Assembly: GCA_045629045.1 (NCBI GenBank)
Contig: JAZQQM010000019.1
Coordinates: 1 to 64,000, forward strand
Origin: JAILLW01 sp045629045
GTDB lineage: Bacteria > Bacillota > Clostridia > Lachnospirales > Lachnospiraceae
DNA length: 64,000 nt
Direction of reading: 5' to 3'
Under the pieces are notes generated by a model. The model was not told the DNA's origin. It saw only the letters and a list, made by a program, of their open reading frames with translations, and did no database searches. This document shows, piece by piece, positions 7,501-16,626 of the stretch; within the stretch, counting starts at the first letter, position 1; each line of letters begins with the position of its first letter. Both the position numbers and the translations under genes were made by a program.

Positions 7501-8511
7501 ATGATTATCGTATTAAAGCCGAATGCAGATGAGGCTAAGTATAAACAACTCGAAAAATGGCTGAAGGAGGATATGCAGCTTGATATCCACTACAGTCAGG
7601 GTAAACAATCTACTATTTTAGGTCTTGTAGGCGATACCTCAAAGGTTGACATTGACACTATCCAGGCTATGGATATTGTAGATACGGTTAAACGTATTCA
7701 GGAACCTTACAAGGCAGCAAATCGTAAATTTCATCCACTTGATACTACAATTGATGTTAACGGAATTAAAATCGGCGGAGGTAATTTCGGATTAATCGCC
7801 GGTCCTTGTTCCGTTGAAACGGAAGAGCAGATAGTTACTGTTGCAAAGGCTGTTAAGGCAGCAGGTGCAAGTATGCTTCGCGGCGGTGCGTTTAAGCCCC
7901 GTACTTCACCATACGCTTTCCAGGGCCTTGGCGGCACGGGAATTGATTTACTGTTACTTGCAAAGAAAGAAACAGGCCTTCCGATCGTTACTGAAATTAT
8001 GGATTTATCACAGCTTGACTTGTTTGATGATGTTGATGTGATTCAGGTGGGTGCACGTAATATGCAGAATTTCCAGCTTCTTAAGGAACTTGGCAAAATA
8101 AATAAGCCAATTCTTCTTAAGAGAGGTCTTGCAAATACAATTCAGGAGTTTCTTATGAGCGCCGAATATATTATGGCCGGCGGCAATGAGCAGGTTATTC
8201 TTTGCGAACGCGGTATAAGAACCTTTGAAACAGCCACCAGAAATACTCTTGATATTTCTTCCGTACCTGTACTTAAAGAAAAGACACATCTTCCGGTTAT
8301 AGTTGATCCTTCACATGCTACAGGCTATTCGAAGTATGTTAAATCGATGTCTTTTGCCGCTACGGCAGCAGGTGTTGACGGACTTATTATAGAAGTTCAC
8401 AACAATCCCGAAAAGGCATGGTGTGACGGACAGCAGTCAATTACTCCGGAAGCCTTCAAAGATATAGTTACCGGAACAACCAAAATCCGTGAGGTTGTAA
8501 CATCCTTATGA
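7501..8511 (+). CDS. aroF: DAHP synthase (3-deoxy-7-phosphoheptulonate synthase)
   Basis: A 336-residue enzyme that condenses phosphoenolpyruvate and erythrose-4-phosphate, the first step of the shikimate pathway. Residues 1-70 form a ferredoxin-like regulatory domain; the catalytic barrel follows with AGPCSVE, RGGAFKPRTSPYAFQG, ILLKRG and VDPSHATG. This is the type I-beta form seen in Bacillus and Thermotoga, in which the N-terminal domain senses aromatic products. It is the first gene of the aro operon and overlaps tyrA by four bases. Confidence 0.95.
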   Translation: MIIVLKPNADEAKYKQLEKWLKEDMQLDIHYSQGKQSTILGLVGDTSKVDIDTIQAMDIVDTVKRIQEPYKAANRKFHPLDTTIDVNGIKIGGGNFGLIAGPCSVETEEQIVTVAKAVKAAGASMLRGGAFKPRTSPYAFQGLGGTGIDLLLLAKKETGLPIVTEIMDLSQLDLFDDVDVIQVGARNMQNFQLLKELGKINKPILLKRGLANTIQEFLMSAEYIMAGGNEQVILCERGIRTFETATRNTLDISSVPVLKEKTHLPVIVDPSHATGYSKYVKSMSFAATAAGVDGLIIEVHNNPEKAWCDGQQSITPEAFKDIVTGTTKIREVVTSL

Positions 8512-9362
8512 TGAAAGTTGCAGTTATAGGTTTAGGATTAATCGGCGGCTCAATGGCCAAGGCGGTGCATGAAAATGCCGGTCTTGAAGTATACGGAACC
8601 GATGCCGATCCCAAAACCGTTAAGATGGCTCTTGATGAGGGTACTCTTACTAAGAAACTTGAATTTGATAATGCATCGGATTGCGATTTGTTTATCGTTG
8701 CACTGTATCCAAAGGATGTAGCTTCGGTTATCAAATCATATTCGGAATATATGAAGGCAGGTACTATAGTCGTTGATTGTACGGGAGTTAAATCTCAGGT
8801 GTGCAATGAACTGTCACAATTCCTTTCGGCCAAGGGTATACACTTTGTGGGTGGACATCCTATGGCAGGCAAGGAGGTTGCAGGCTATGCAAATGCCGAG
8901 AGTGCCATGTTTGCCAACGCATCAATGATTTTGTGCCGTGATGAATATACGGATGAAAATGCCTTTAAGCAGATGTGCGAATTCTTCCTAAAGGTAGGAT
9001 TTAAGCGTATTAAGGAAACAACACCCAGGGAACATGATGCGGTGATTGCCTATACATCACAGATGGCGCATATAATTTCAAACGCCTATATCAAAAGTGA
9101 TACACTTTCCAACAGATACGGTTTTAGTGCAGGCTCCTTCAAGGACTTAACCAGAGTCGCATATCTGAACGAATATATGTGGACAGATTTGTTCCTGGAG
9201 AATAAAGAATCCCTTCTTAAAGAAATTGATACTTTTATGGAACATATGAGTGAGTACAGGGAAGCATTATCTGCCGAAAACAAAGAAGAACTTATTAAAC
9301 TTCTGGGACGCGGAAGAGAATTAAAAGAAGAAGATAACAATAAAGAAATCCAAATGGGGTAG
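8508..9362 (+). CDS. tyrA: Prephenate dehydrogenase
   Basis: A 284-residue NAD-dependent enzyme making 4-hydroxyphenylpyruvate on the way to tyrosine. The N-terminal Rossmann fold begins with VAVIGLGLIGGSMAK, and the substrate region has GGHPMAGKE and the helical HxxxxAYTSQMAH segment. There is no C-terminal ACT domain. The start overlaps the aroF stop (ATGA). An ATG at 8511 is an equally good start. It is the only branch-specific enzyme in an otherwise common-pathway operon. Confidence 0.94.
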   Translation: MMKVAVIGLGLIGGSMAKAVHENAGLEVYGTDADPKTVKMALDEGTLTKKLEFDNASDCDLFIVALYPKDVASVIKSYSEYMKAGTIVVDCTGVKSQVCNELSQFLSAKGIHFVGGHPMAGKEVAGYANAESAMFANASMILCRDEYTDENAFKQMCEFFLKVGFKRIKETTPREHDAVIAYTSQMAHIISNAYIKSDTLSNRYGFSAGSFKDLTRVAYLNEYMWTDLFLENKESLLKEIDTFMEHMSEYREALSAENKEELIKLLGRGRELKEEDNNKEIQMG

Positions 9363-9370
9363 TCCGAATA

Positions 9371-10666
9371 ATGAATCTTAGATTATCCAAAGGACAACTT
9401 AAAAGCGCTGATATAGAAGCAATTTCATCCAAGTCGTTCGTGCACAGACTTTTGATTGCGGCAGCACTTTCTGACAATAGTGTCACAATTAACACGAATA
9501 TTATTTCAAAAGATATGGAAGCAACTGTGGGAGTTTTGCGCGCCCTGGGTGCTTCCATTGATGTATACGGAGATAAATTTCTCATTAAAGAACCGGTTAC
9601 GGGAACGACTAATGTACAGGAAATAATTAATCTTGATTGTATCGAAAGCGGCTCGACAGCGAGATTCATTATGCCCCTTGCGGTATATTTAACTTCAGGT
9701 GCTTATATGACAGGCAGCGGCAAATTGCCGGAACGCCCCTTCACGGAACTTGTGGAAGTATTGCAAAAACACGGTGCGGTTATAGATGGTACACATCTTC
9801 CCCTTAAGGTGTCGGGAACATTAAATCCGGGTGAGTATGAGATAGCGGGAAATGTTTCGTCCCAGTATATTTCGGGGCTTATGTTCGTACTCCCCCTTCT
9901 TGAAGGACCAAGCAAAATTAAACTGACCACAAATCTTGAATCATCGGGTTATGTTGATATGACCCTCGATGTATTAAAGCTATTTGGAATTATTGTTAAT
10001 CGAAACGGAAATGTGTTTAGTATCCCCGGGGGACAAAGATATCACGGACCTTCACAAATAACCGCCGAAGGTGATTGGTCAAACGGTGCATATTTGCTGG
10101 CTTTTGCTCAAATGGCCAAGCTTTTTAATAAAGACATTGACATTAATGTTACGGGACTTAATAAGGAATCACTTCAAAAAGACAGAGCAATTATAGATAT
10201 TATTGAAAAATTAACCCAAAGAAATGAAACCAGGCGGGATATTGTTATTGATTATGATTGCTCGGAAATTCCGGATATAGTGCCGGCTGTTGCTATGCTT
10301 TGTACGGCGGTTAAGGGAAGAAGTTTACTAAGAAACATAGAACGTTTAAGAATTAAAGAAAGTGACAGAATAGAATCAACCTGCGCACTTCTTAGTGCAA
10401 TTGGAATAGATTATGAGGTGACGATTGAGGACGGCCATGAGATGCTTGCCCTTGAGGGTAAGGGTGACAGCTTAATTAATTCGTCAAAAGATGATATAGT
10501 TATTGATAGTTACAATGATCATAGAATTGTTATGGCAGCTGCACTTATAGCCCTTATTAAGGATAAAGGTGTCATAATTAATGATGCAAATGCCATTAAT
10601 AAATCATATCCGGGATTCTTTGATATGTTAAAGGACAGACTCGGAATGTCGGTTGAAGAATGTTAA
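9371..10666 (+). CDS. aroA: EPSP synthase (3-phosphoshikimate 1-carboxyvinyltransferase)
   Basis: A 431-residue enzyme that joins shikimate-3-phosphate and phosphoenolpyruvate. Visible motifs are SSKSFVHRLLIAAAL, ESGSTARF (in place of the GNAGTA loop of class I enzymes), the RLRIKESDRI segment and DYNDHRIVMA near the end. The SGSTARF variant places it outside class I. The start lies 8 bases after tyrA. It is followed by aroC after 12 bases with GGAG as ribosome site. Confidence 0.95.
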   Translation: MNLRLSKGQLKSADIEAISSKSFVHRLLIAAALSDNSVTINTNIISKDMEATVGVLRALGASIDVYGDKFLIKEPVTGTTNVQEIINLDCIESGSTARFIMPLAVYLTSGAYMTGSGKLPERPFTELVEVLQKHGAVIDGTHLPLKVSGTLNPGEYEIAGNVSSQYISGLMFVLPLLEGPSKIKLTTNLESSGYVDMTLDVLKLFGIIVNRNGNVFSIPGGQRYHGPSQITAEGDWSNGAYLLAFAQMAKLFNKDIDINVTGLNKESLQKDRAIIDIIEKLTQRNETRRDIVIDYDCSEIPDIVPAVAMLCTAVKGRSLLRNIERLRIKESDRIESTCALLSAIGIDYEVTIEDGHEMLALEGKGDSLINSSKDDIVIDSYNDHRIVMAAALIALIKDKGVIINDANAINKSYPGFFDMLKDRLGMSVEEC

Positions 10667-10678
10667 ATAGGAGAAAAT

Positions 10679-11749
10679 ATGTCTTTTTCACTTGGAAATA
10701 AATTAAATATTAAAGTGTCGGGTGCGTCGCATTCGGAATCTATTGATATCATAATCGAAGGGCTCCCCAAGGGTGCAAAGATAGACCTTGAGGAGGTTAA
10801 TGCCTTTCTTAAAAGACGGCAGGGCGGAAATGCATCCTATACCACTCCGCGAAAAGAAAAGGATGAGCCGATTATTAAATCAGGATTAGATAATGATGCG
10901 CTAACCGGAGAACCTTTGGAAGCCTCTTTTGTTAACGCCAATTATCGTAAGACCGATTATATTTCAATGCGTACGGTGCCGAGACCTTCCCATGCGGATT
11001 ATGTTGCTTTTTGCAAATATGACGGCAAAATGGATATGTCCGGCGGAGGATTTTTCTCGGGCAGAATGACACTTCCCATGTGCTTTGCCGGTGCTGTCTG
11101 CAAGCAACTCCTGGAACAACAGGGAATTCTTATCGGTGCCCATATATTACAGGTAGGTGATGTGCGGGATGATTCCTATGACCCTGTTGAAGAAATGCTT
11201 GAATCAAATATTACCGAAGGACTTCCGACGTTGACCTCAAAGGCTTCCGATGAAATGATTTCACTTATGGAAGCAACCGCCAAAGAGGGTGATTCCATAG
11301 GCGGAATTATTGAATGCAAGGCTGTGGGTATTCCCGCAGGCGTGGGAGACCCTATTTATGATAGCTTAGAGAGCATAATTTCATACGGAATGTTCGGAAT
11401 TCCCGCTGTCAAAGGTATAGAATTCGGACTTGGTTTCGGCGTTGGAAGCGCAACCGGAAGCGGCTCAAATGACGGTTTTTATATAAAAGACGGAAAGGTT
11501 AAGTGTCTTACCAACAATTCCGGAGGAATTCAGGGCGGTATAAGTAACGGAATGCCTATAGTTTTCAGAGTGGCAGTTAAACCGACACCGTCAATATACA
11601 AAGAACAAAAATCGGTAGACCTTACTACCATGACAGATACGACCCTTAGAATAGAGGGACGTCACGATTCGTGCATAGTGCCCAGAGTTGTACCCTGTGT
11701 TGAAGCTATGTGCGCACTTACTTTGTATGATGCCATGCTAATGTCTTAA
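10679..11749 (+). CDS. aroC: Chorismate synthase
   Basis: A 356-residue FMN-dependent enzyme that forms chorismate from EPSP. Recognised segments are GASHSESIDIIIEGLPKG, RRQGG with the following basic stretch, RPSHADY, SGGGFFSGRMT, and near the C-terminus RHDSCIVPRVVPC. It ends the common aromatic pathway encoded from 7501. The next gene, of the NHLM exporter, begins 14 bases further on, so the aro genes and the exporter could share a transcript. Confidence 0.95.
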   Translation: MSFSLGNKLNIKVSGASHSESIDIIIEGLPKGAKIDLEEVNAFLKRRQGGNASYTTPRKEKDEPIIKSGLDNDALTGEPLEASFVNANYRKTDYISMRTVPRPSHADYVAFCKYDGKMDMSGGGFFSGRMTLPMCFAGAVCKQLLEQQGILIGAHILQVGDVRDDSYDPVEEMLESNITEGLPTLTSKASDEMISLMEATAKEGDSIGGIIECKAVGIPAGVGDPIYDSLESIISYGMFGIPAVKGIEFGLGFGVGSATGSGSNDGFYIKDGKVKCLTNNSGGIQGGISNGMPIVFRVAVKPTPSIYKEQKSVDLTTMTDTTLRIEGRHDSCIVPRVVPCVEAMCALTLYDAMLMS

Positions 11750-11763
11750 TGAAAGGAATATTT

Positions 11764-12243
11764 ATGAAGTCAGATATTTTCAGACAGAAGAATATTGATA
11801 AGATGTCTTCACCGGAAGATTTGAATGAATATGTCAAGGCTACACGTCCCGGTGTGTGGATAATTATTGTTGCAATCATTATTCTTTTGGGAGGCGCAAT
11901 TGTATGGAGCATTACTGCGAAGTTAAGCTCTTCGGTGTCCTGTGCGGTAGTAGTGAACAAAGGTAATGCACAATGTTATATCCTTGAAAATTCGGGTGAG
12001 AATGTTAACAGCGGTATGACCGTAAATTTAATGGGCAGGGATTATGTGCTTGGATCAAAAGATGCCAATCCGGTAGCTTTTGATTCCGAAAATGATGCTT
12101 ATCTGATGCACATTCTTAATGCTGATGACGAACAAAGAATCTGGACTTACGCATACACTTTGGATGCAGATGTTGAAGACGGAATATATGAAGGCAAGAT
12201 TGTAATTGATCGAATTACTCCGATTACATTCATTACTGACTGA
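11764..12243 (+). CDS. Short HlyD-like protein of an NHLM-type exporter
   Basis: A 159-residue protein. The N-terminus IFRQKNIDKMSSPEDLNEY matches the opening of NHLM bacteriocin secretion proteins (FRxxALxRLSSPEQL). One membrane helix spans about residues 27-49, and the rest is a short outer beta domain. The family's long coiled-coil and most of the lipoyl-like part are missing (usual length over 250). It probably bridges the exporter in the single-membrane envelope. The ATG at 11764 has GAAAGGAAT upstream; an in-frame ATG at 11749 overlaps the aroC stop and lacks a ribosome site. Confidence 0.72.
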   Translation: MKSDIFRQKNIDKMSSPEDLNEYVKATRPGVWIIIVAIIILLGGAIVWSITAKLSSSVSCAVVVNKGNAQCYILENSGENVNSGMTVNLMGRDYVLGSKDANPVAFDSENDAYLMHILNADDEQRIWTYAYTLDADVEDGIYEGKIVIDRITPITFITD

Positions 12244-12267
12244 CACTAGTGTCATATAGGATATTTA

Positions 12268-14457
12268 ATGAGCAAGAAGATTGACAAGTTAAGAGAACCT
12301 GTAAATAAAAAGGTCGCTAAGGAAACTCCTCTTATTATGCAGCTGGAGTTTCTTGAGTGTGGCGCGGCCTGCCTTGACATGATTCTTGCGTACTTTGGCA
12401 AGTGGATTCCGCTTGAAGTGGTACGTAAGGATTGCGGTGTGTCAAGGGATGGTTCCAATGCCAAAAATATACTTTTGGCAGCCCGCAAATACGGACTTAA
12501 AGCTGCCGGATACAAACTTGAGATAGACGGACTTAGGAAAGAGGGAATCTTCCCTTGCATTATTCATTGGAATTTCAATCACTTCGTAGTTCTTAAAGGT
12601 TTCAAACATGACAAAGTCTATATTAATGACCCCGGACGAGGCGAAATTATTGTATCAATGAAAGAATTTGATGAGTCCTATACGGGCGTTTGTATGTTTT
12701 TTGAACCTACCGAGGCTTTCGTCCCGGAAGGAAAACCAAAGAGCATAATCGGCTTTGCAAAGAAGCGTCTTAAGGGCAGTGCCACGTCAATAGCCTTTGT
12801 TGTACTTACTACGGTAATCACCTCTTTAATAGGAATTATTCGTCCGGGATTTTCAAGAGTGTTTATCGATTATCTTTTGGAAGGTCGTGCGAGCGAATGG
12901 ACAACCGGCTTTTTTATAGCCCTGTTTGGCCTTACAATCGTCGAAATCATTTCATCTTTGATAAGCTGTATTTATTCACTTAGAATTTCAGGCAAATTGT
13001 CCACAGTCGGAAGTACTTCCTTTATGTGGAAGGTGCTTAGAATGCCTATGGAGTTCTTTACTCAGAGAATGGCCGGTGACATCAAAATGCGTCAGGATAC
13101 CAACGCATCTATTGCCGAAGAACTTATAAATACTATAGCTCCGTTGTTTTTAAAACTGGCAATGACGGTATTCTATTTCATAGTAATGTTCAGATACAGC
13201 GTGATACTGAGCGTTATCGGTCTGTCTTCCATAGTCGTTAATTATTTCGTATCCTCCTATGTAACCCAAAAGCGTATCAATATTTCGAGAATAGCAATGA
13301 AACAATCCGGAAAATTGGCTGCGACTACTGTTTCGGGAATTGAGATGATAGAGACTATTAAAGCAAGCGGAGCCGAAGACGGATTTTTCAAAAAATGGGC
13401 AGGCTACCAGGCAGGAGTTAATACCGGTGAAATTACGAGCCTTAAACTTGATATGTATATGGGATTAATTCCACAGACTTTTTCGATTCTTACCAATACC
13501 CTAATTACGGCTATAGGGATTATGCTTATTATTTCGGGACAATTTACCATAGGTAGTTTTATGGCGTTCCAGGGTATTCTTACTTCCTTTGAGGCCCCTG
13601 CATCGGAACTCATTACAGCAAGAAGCACTATACTTGAAATGAAAACCCAGATGGAGAGAATAGAAGATGTTATGGAATATCCGGATGATGAAGTTCTTGA
13701 GAACATTAATGTTGACGGAACCACCGATTATCATAAATTGTCCGGAAATATCGAAATTAAGGATATTACATTCGGATATTCGCCGTTGGCGGAGCCGCTT
13801 ATAGACGGATTCAGTATGAATATTAAGTCCGGAAGCAAGGTTGCTTTTGTGGGTGCTACAGGCTGCGGCAAGTCTACGCTTTCAAAACTGATATCCGGGT
13901 TGTATATGCCCTGGAAGGGTGAAATATTATTTGACGGTAAATCAATAAAAGAAATAGACCATGCGGTATTTACGGGCTCTGTTGCAGTAGTTGATCAGGA
14001 CATAATACTTTTTGAAGATACAATAGCAAACAATATTAAAATGTGGGATGATTCCATCGAAGATTTTGAGATGATTATGGCGGCCCGGGATGCTGATATT
14101 CATGAGGATATAATGGCAAGAGAAGGCGGCTACGATTATAAACTGTCGGAGGGCGGCAAGGATTTTTCGGGCGGTCAAAGACAACGTCTTGAAATTGCAA
14201 GAGTACTGGCACAGGATCCCACAATCATTATTATGGATGAAGCCACATCCGCACTTGATGCCGCAACCGAGGCCCAGGTCGTAAAGTCAATTACCGACAG
14301 GGGAATTACATGTATTGTAATTGCCCACAGACTTTCAACCATTCGCGATTGCGATGAAATAGTGGTACTTAATAAGGGATGCGTGGTCGAAAGAGGGACT
14401 CACGATGAACTTATGAAACTGCAGGGCGAATATTCTAAGCTTGTTATAAATGAGTAA
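12268..14457 (+). CDS. NHLM-type ABC transporter with C39 peptidase (PCAT)
   Basis: A 729-residue exporter with three parts. Residues 20-150 are a C39 cysteine peptidase with Cys31 (ECGAACL), His105 (NHFVVLKGF) and Asp121 (NDPG), all catalytic residues present. Residues 165-470 are a six-helix transmembrane domain. The ATPase has Walker A at 529-537 (GATGCGKST), signature FSGGQRQ at 633 and DEATSALD at 657. Such proteins cut the leader of a double-glycine precursor and export the mature peptide. It pairs with the ABC protein that follows. No precursor gene lies in the cluster, so its substrate must be elsewhere or unrecognised. Confidence 0.9.
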   Translation: MSKKIDKLREPVNKKVAKETPLIMQLEFLECGAACLDMILAYFGKWIPLEVVRKDCGVSRDGSNAKNILLAARKYGLKAAGYKLEIDGLRKEGIFPCIIHWNFNHFVVLKGFKHDKVYINDPGRGEIIVSMKEFDESYTGVCMFFEPTEAFVPEGKPKSIIGFAKKRLKGSATSIAFVVLTTVITSLIGIIRPGFSRVFIDYLLEGRASEWTTGFFIALFGLTIVEIISSLISCIYSLRISGKLSTVGSTSFMWKVLRMPMEFFTQRMAGDIKMRQDTNASIAEELINTIAPLFLKLAMTVFYFIVMFRYSVILSVIGLSSIVVNYFVSSYVTQKRINISRIAMKQSGKLAATTVSGIEMIETIKASGAEDGFFKKWAGYQAGVNTGEITSLKLDMYMGLIPQTFSILTNTLITAIGIMLIISGQFTIGSFMAFQGILTSFEAPASELITARSTILEMKTQMERIEDVMEYPDDEVLENINVDGTTDYHKLSGNIEIKDITFGYSPLAEPLIDGFSMNIKSGSKVAFVGATGCGKSTLSKLISGLYMPWKGEILFDGKSIKEIDHAVFTGSVAVVDQDIILFEDTIANNIKMWDDSIEDFEMIMAARDADIHEDIMAREGGYDYKLSEGGKDFSGGQRQRLEIARVLAQDPTIIIMDEATSALDAATEAQVVKSITDRGITCIVIAHRLSTIRDCDEIVVLNKGCVVERGTHDELMKLQGEYSKLVINE

Positions 14458-14472
14458 TATATTGGTGATTGA

Positions 14473-16566
14473 ATGAACTGGTTTGATGAACAGATTAAAC
14501 TAAGACAAATAAATGATGAAGAATCCCTTGATGATGTTCTTAAAGATATAGCCGGGGCTGTGCTTGGATCGCACAGTGACGAAGGAAAGAGCTTTGGTGA
14601 AGAAATTGAGAACAGATTAAGACATTACGGTTTTATGAGCAGGGATGTCAAACTCGAAAAGGGCTGGCACAAGGATGCAATATGCACAATGATAGGCACC
14701 TTTGCCGATACAAACGAAAGGGTGGCACTGCTTCCGGGAAAGTATTCGGGGTATTATTATATTGATCCCAAGTCAGGTAAAAAGATAAGAATAACCGGTA
14801 AGAACGAGAAACTTTTCGGAAAAGATGCAGAGGCTTTTTATGCTCCTTTTCCCAATAAGAAATTGTCAATACGCGACCTGCTTACATTTATGATTAAGAG
14901 ATTTTCCGTGTCGGATGTGACTTATGTAGTTCTTATCACCTTGCTTATTACACTGATAGGCACACTGATTCCGAAGATAAATTATATCCTTTTCGGGCAG
15001 GTAATCGAAAACGGGATGTCACCTGTGTTTTTTGGCGCAATCATTTTCCTTTTGAGCGTATCCTTATGCTCGATGCTGCTTACTACGGTTCAAACGGCTG
15101 TTAAAGCAAGAGTATCCGTGAAACTTAATATTTCGGTTGAAGCGGCATCAATGATGAGAATCCTGTCGCTTCCTGCCAATTTCTTTAATAAGTACAGCGC
15201 AGGCGAATTACAGGAATATCAGGGATACTTGAATTCTCTTTGCACGATTCTTTTTAATACACTTTTTACGACAACACTGTCATCATTGTTTTCGCTTATT
15301 TATGTAAAACAAATATTTGATTATGCCCCGTCTCTTGTGGCACCTTCATTGATCATTATATTGTTGTCTACTGTATTTTCGGTGATTTCCACATTGTTGC
15401 AAGTAAGAATTTCCGAAAAAAAGATGAAATTGGGAGCTGAGGAATCGGGACTTAGCTATGCACTGATTTCCGGAATCCAGAAAATTAAGTTGTCCGGTGC
15501 CGAAAAGAGGGCTTTTGTCAAATGGGGCAAATTGTTTGCAAGACAGGCCTCTTTGGAATATAATCCGCCGGTGTTCCTTAAATTGAATTCGGTTATTTCC
15601 ATGACGATTACTCTGGTAGGTACATTGGTTATGTATGGTATTGCAATTTCAAGCGGAGTTACAAAGGCGGAATATGTTGCCTTTGAATCGGCCTCCGGCA
15701 TGGTTTCGGCTGCTTTCACTTCTCTGTCGGGAATAGCGCTTACAATAGCAAATATCGGACCTATTCTTAAAATGGCTAAGCCTCTTCTTGATGCGGAACC
15801 TGAAATATCGGAAGGACGGGAGGTTATTGAGTCCCTTTCGGGAAACATTGAGATTAGTAATCTCTATTTTAGATACAGCGAAGATATGCCATATATTTTT
15901 GAAAATTTCTCTCTTAAAATCAAAAAAGGCCAGTATGTTGCCATAGTCGGCAAAACAGGCTGCGGTAAGTCGACCCTTGTACGATTGCTTTTGGGCTTTG
16001 AAAAGGCCACAAAAGGTGCTGTTTATTACGACGGCAAAGATATGAATTCAATCGATCCCAAGTCACTTCGTAAGAATATAGGTACAGTTACCCAAAACGG
16101 GAAATTATTTTACGGTGATATATTCTCGAATATTGTTATTTCCGCTCCTCATTTAACTCTTGATGATGCATGGGAAGCAGCAAGAATAGCCAATGTTGCG
16201 GAAGATATCGAAGAAATGCCCATGGGAATGCATACTATGATTTCCGAAGGGCAGGGAGGATTTTCAGGCGGACAGAAACAGAGGCTTATGATTGCAAGAG
16301 CGGTGGCTCACAAGCCTAAGGTATTGATTTTTGACGAGGCTACTTCTGCCCTTGATAATATAACCCAGAAGAAGGTTTCGGAATCCCTTGATGAGCTTAA
16401 GTGCACAAGAATAGTTATTGCACACAGACTTTCCACCATCAAAAACTGTGACAGAATAGTGGTGATAGATGGCGGAAGAATAGTAGAAGACGGCACTTAT
16501 GATGAACTCATTGCAAATAATGAATATTTTGCAAAACTTGTTGAACGTCAAAGAACAGATTATTAA
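14473..16566 (+). CDS. NHLM-type ABC transporter partner (no peptidase)
   Basis: A 697-residue ABC half-transporter. Residues 1-130 form a soluble domain with no C39 catalytic pattern, followed by six membrane helices (about 150-430) and an ATPase with Walker A at 493 (GKTGCGKST), signature FSGGQKQ at 597 and FDEATSALD. The order peptidase-ABC then ABC2 is that of NHLM bacteriocin export systems, where the two likely form a heterodimer. The N-terminal domain's role is unknown. It begins 15 bases after the partner gene. Confidence 0.88.
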   Translation: MNWFDEQIKLRQINDEESLDDVLKDIAGAVLGSHSDEGKSFGEEIENRLRHYGFMSRDVKLEKGWHKDAICTMIGTFADTNERVALLPGKYSGYYYIDPKSGKKIRITGKNEKLFGKDAEAFYAPFPNKKLSIRDLLTFMIKRFSVSDVTYVVLITLLITLIGTLIPKINYILFGQVIENGMSPVFFGAIIFLLSVSLCSMLLTTVQTAVKARVSVKLNISVEAASMMRILSLPANFFNKYSAGELQEYQGYLNSLCTILFNTLFTTTLSSLFSLIYVKQIFDYAPSLVAPSLIIILLSTVFSVISTLLQVRISEKKMKLGAEESGLSYALISGIQKIKLSGAEKRAFVKWGKLFARQASLEYNPPVFLKLNSVISMTITLVGTLVMYGIAISSGVTKAEYVAFESASGMVSAAFTSLSGIALTIANIGPILKMAKPLLDAEPEISEGREVIESLSGNIEISNLYFRYSEDMPYIFENFSLKIKKGQYVAIVGKTGCGKSTLVRLLLGFEKATKGAVYYDGKDMNSIDPKSLRKNIGTVTQNGKLFYGDIFSNIVISAPHLTLDDAWEAARIANVAEDIEEMPMGMHTMISEGQGGFSGGQKQRLMIARAVAHKPKVLIFDEATSALDNITQKKVSESLDELKCTRIVIAHRLSTIKNCDRIVVIDGGRIVEDGTYDELIANNEYFAKLVERQRTDY

Positions 16567-16586
16567 TCACTTTTTTTAAAATGTGG

Positions 16587-16592
16587 TATAAT
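16587..16592 (+). promoter_or_regulatory. Extended -10 promoter of the EAL-EAL-MCP operon
   Basis: TGGTATAAT gives a perfect -10 (16587-16592) with an extended TGn. The -35 is poor and overlaps the stop of the preceding gene. A leader of about 28 bases carries GGTGGGGA ahead of the ATG at 16627. Confidence 0.6.
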
Positions 16593-16626
16593 AGTACTCA
16601 GGTATTATTTTTTGTGGTGGGGAAAT

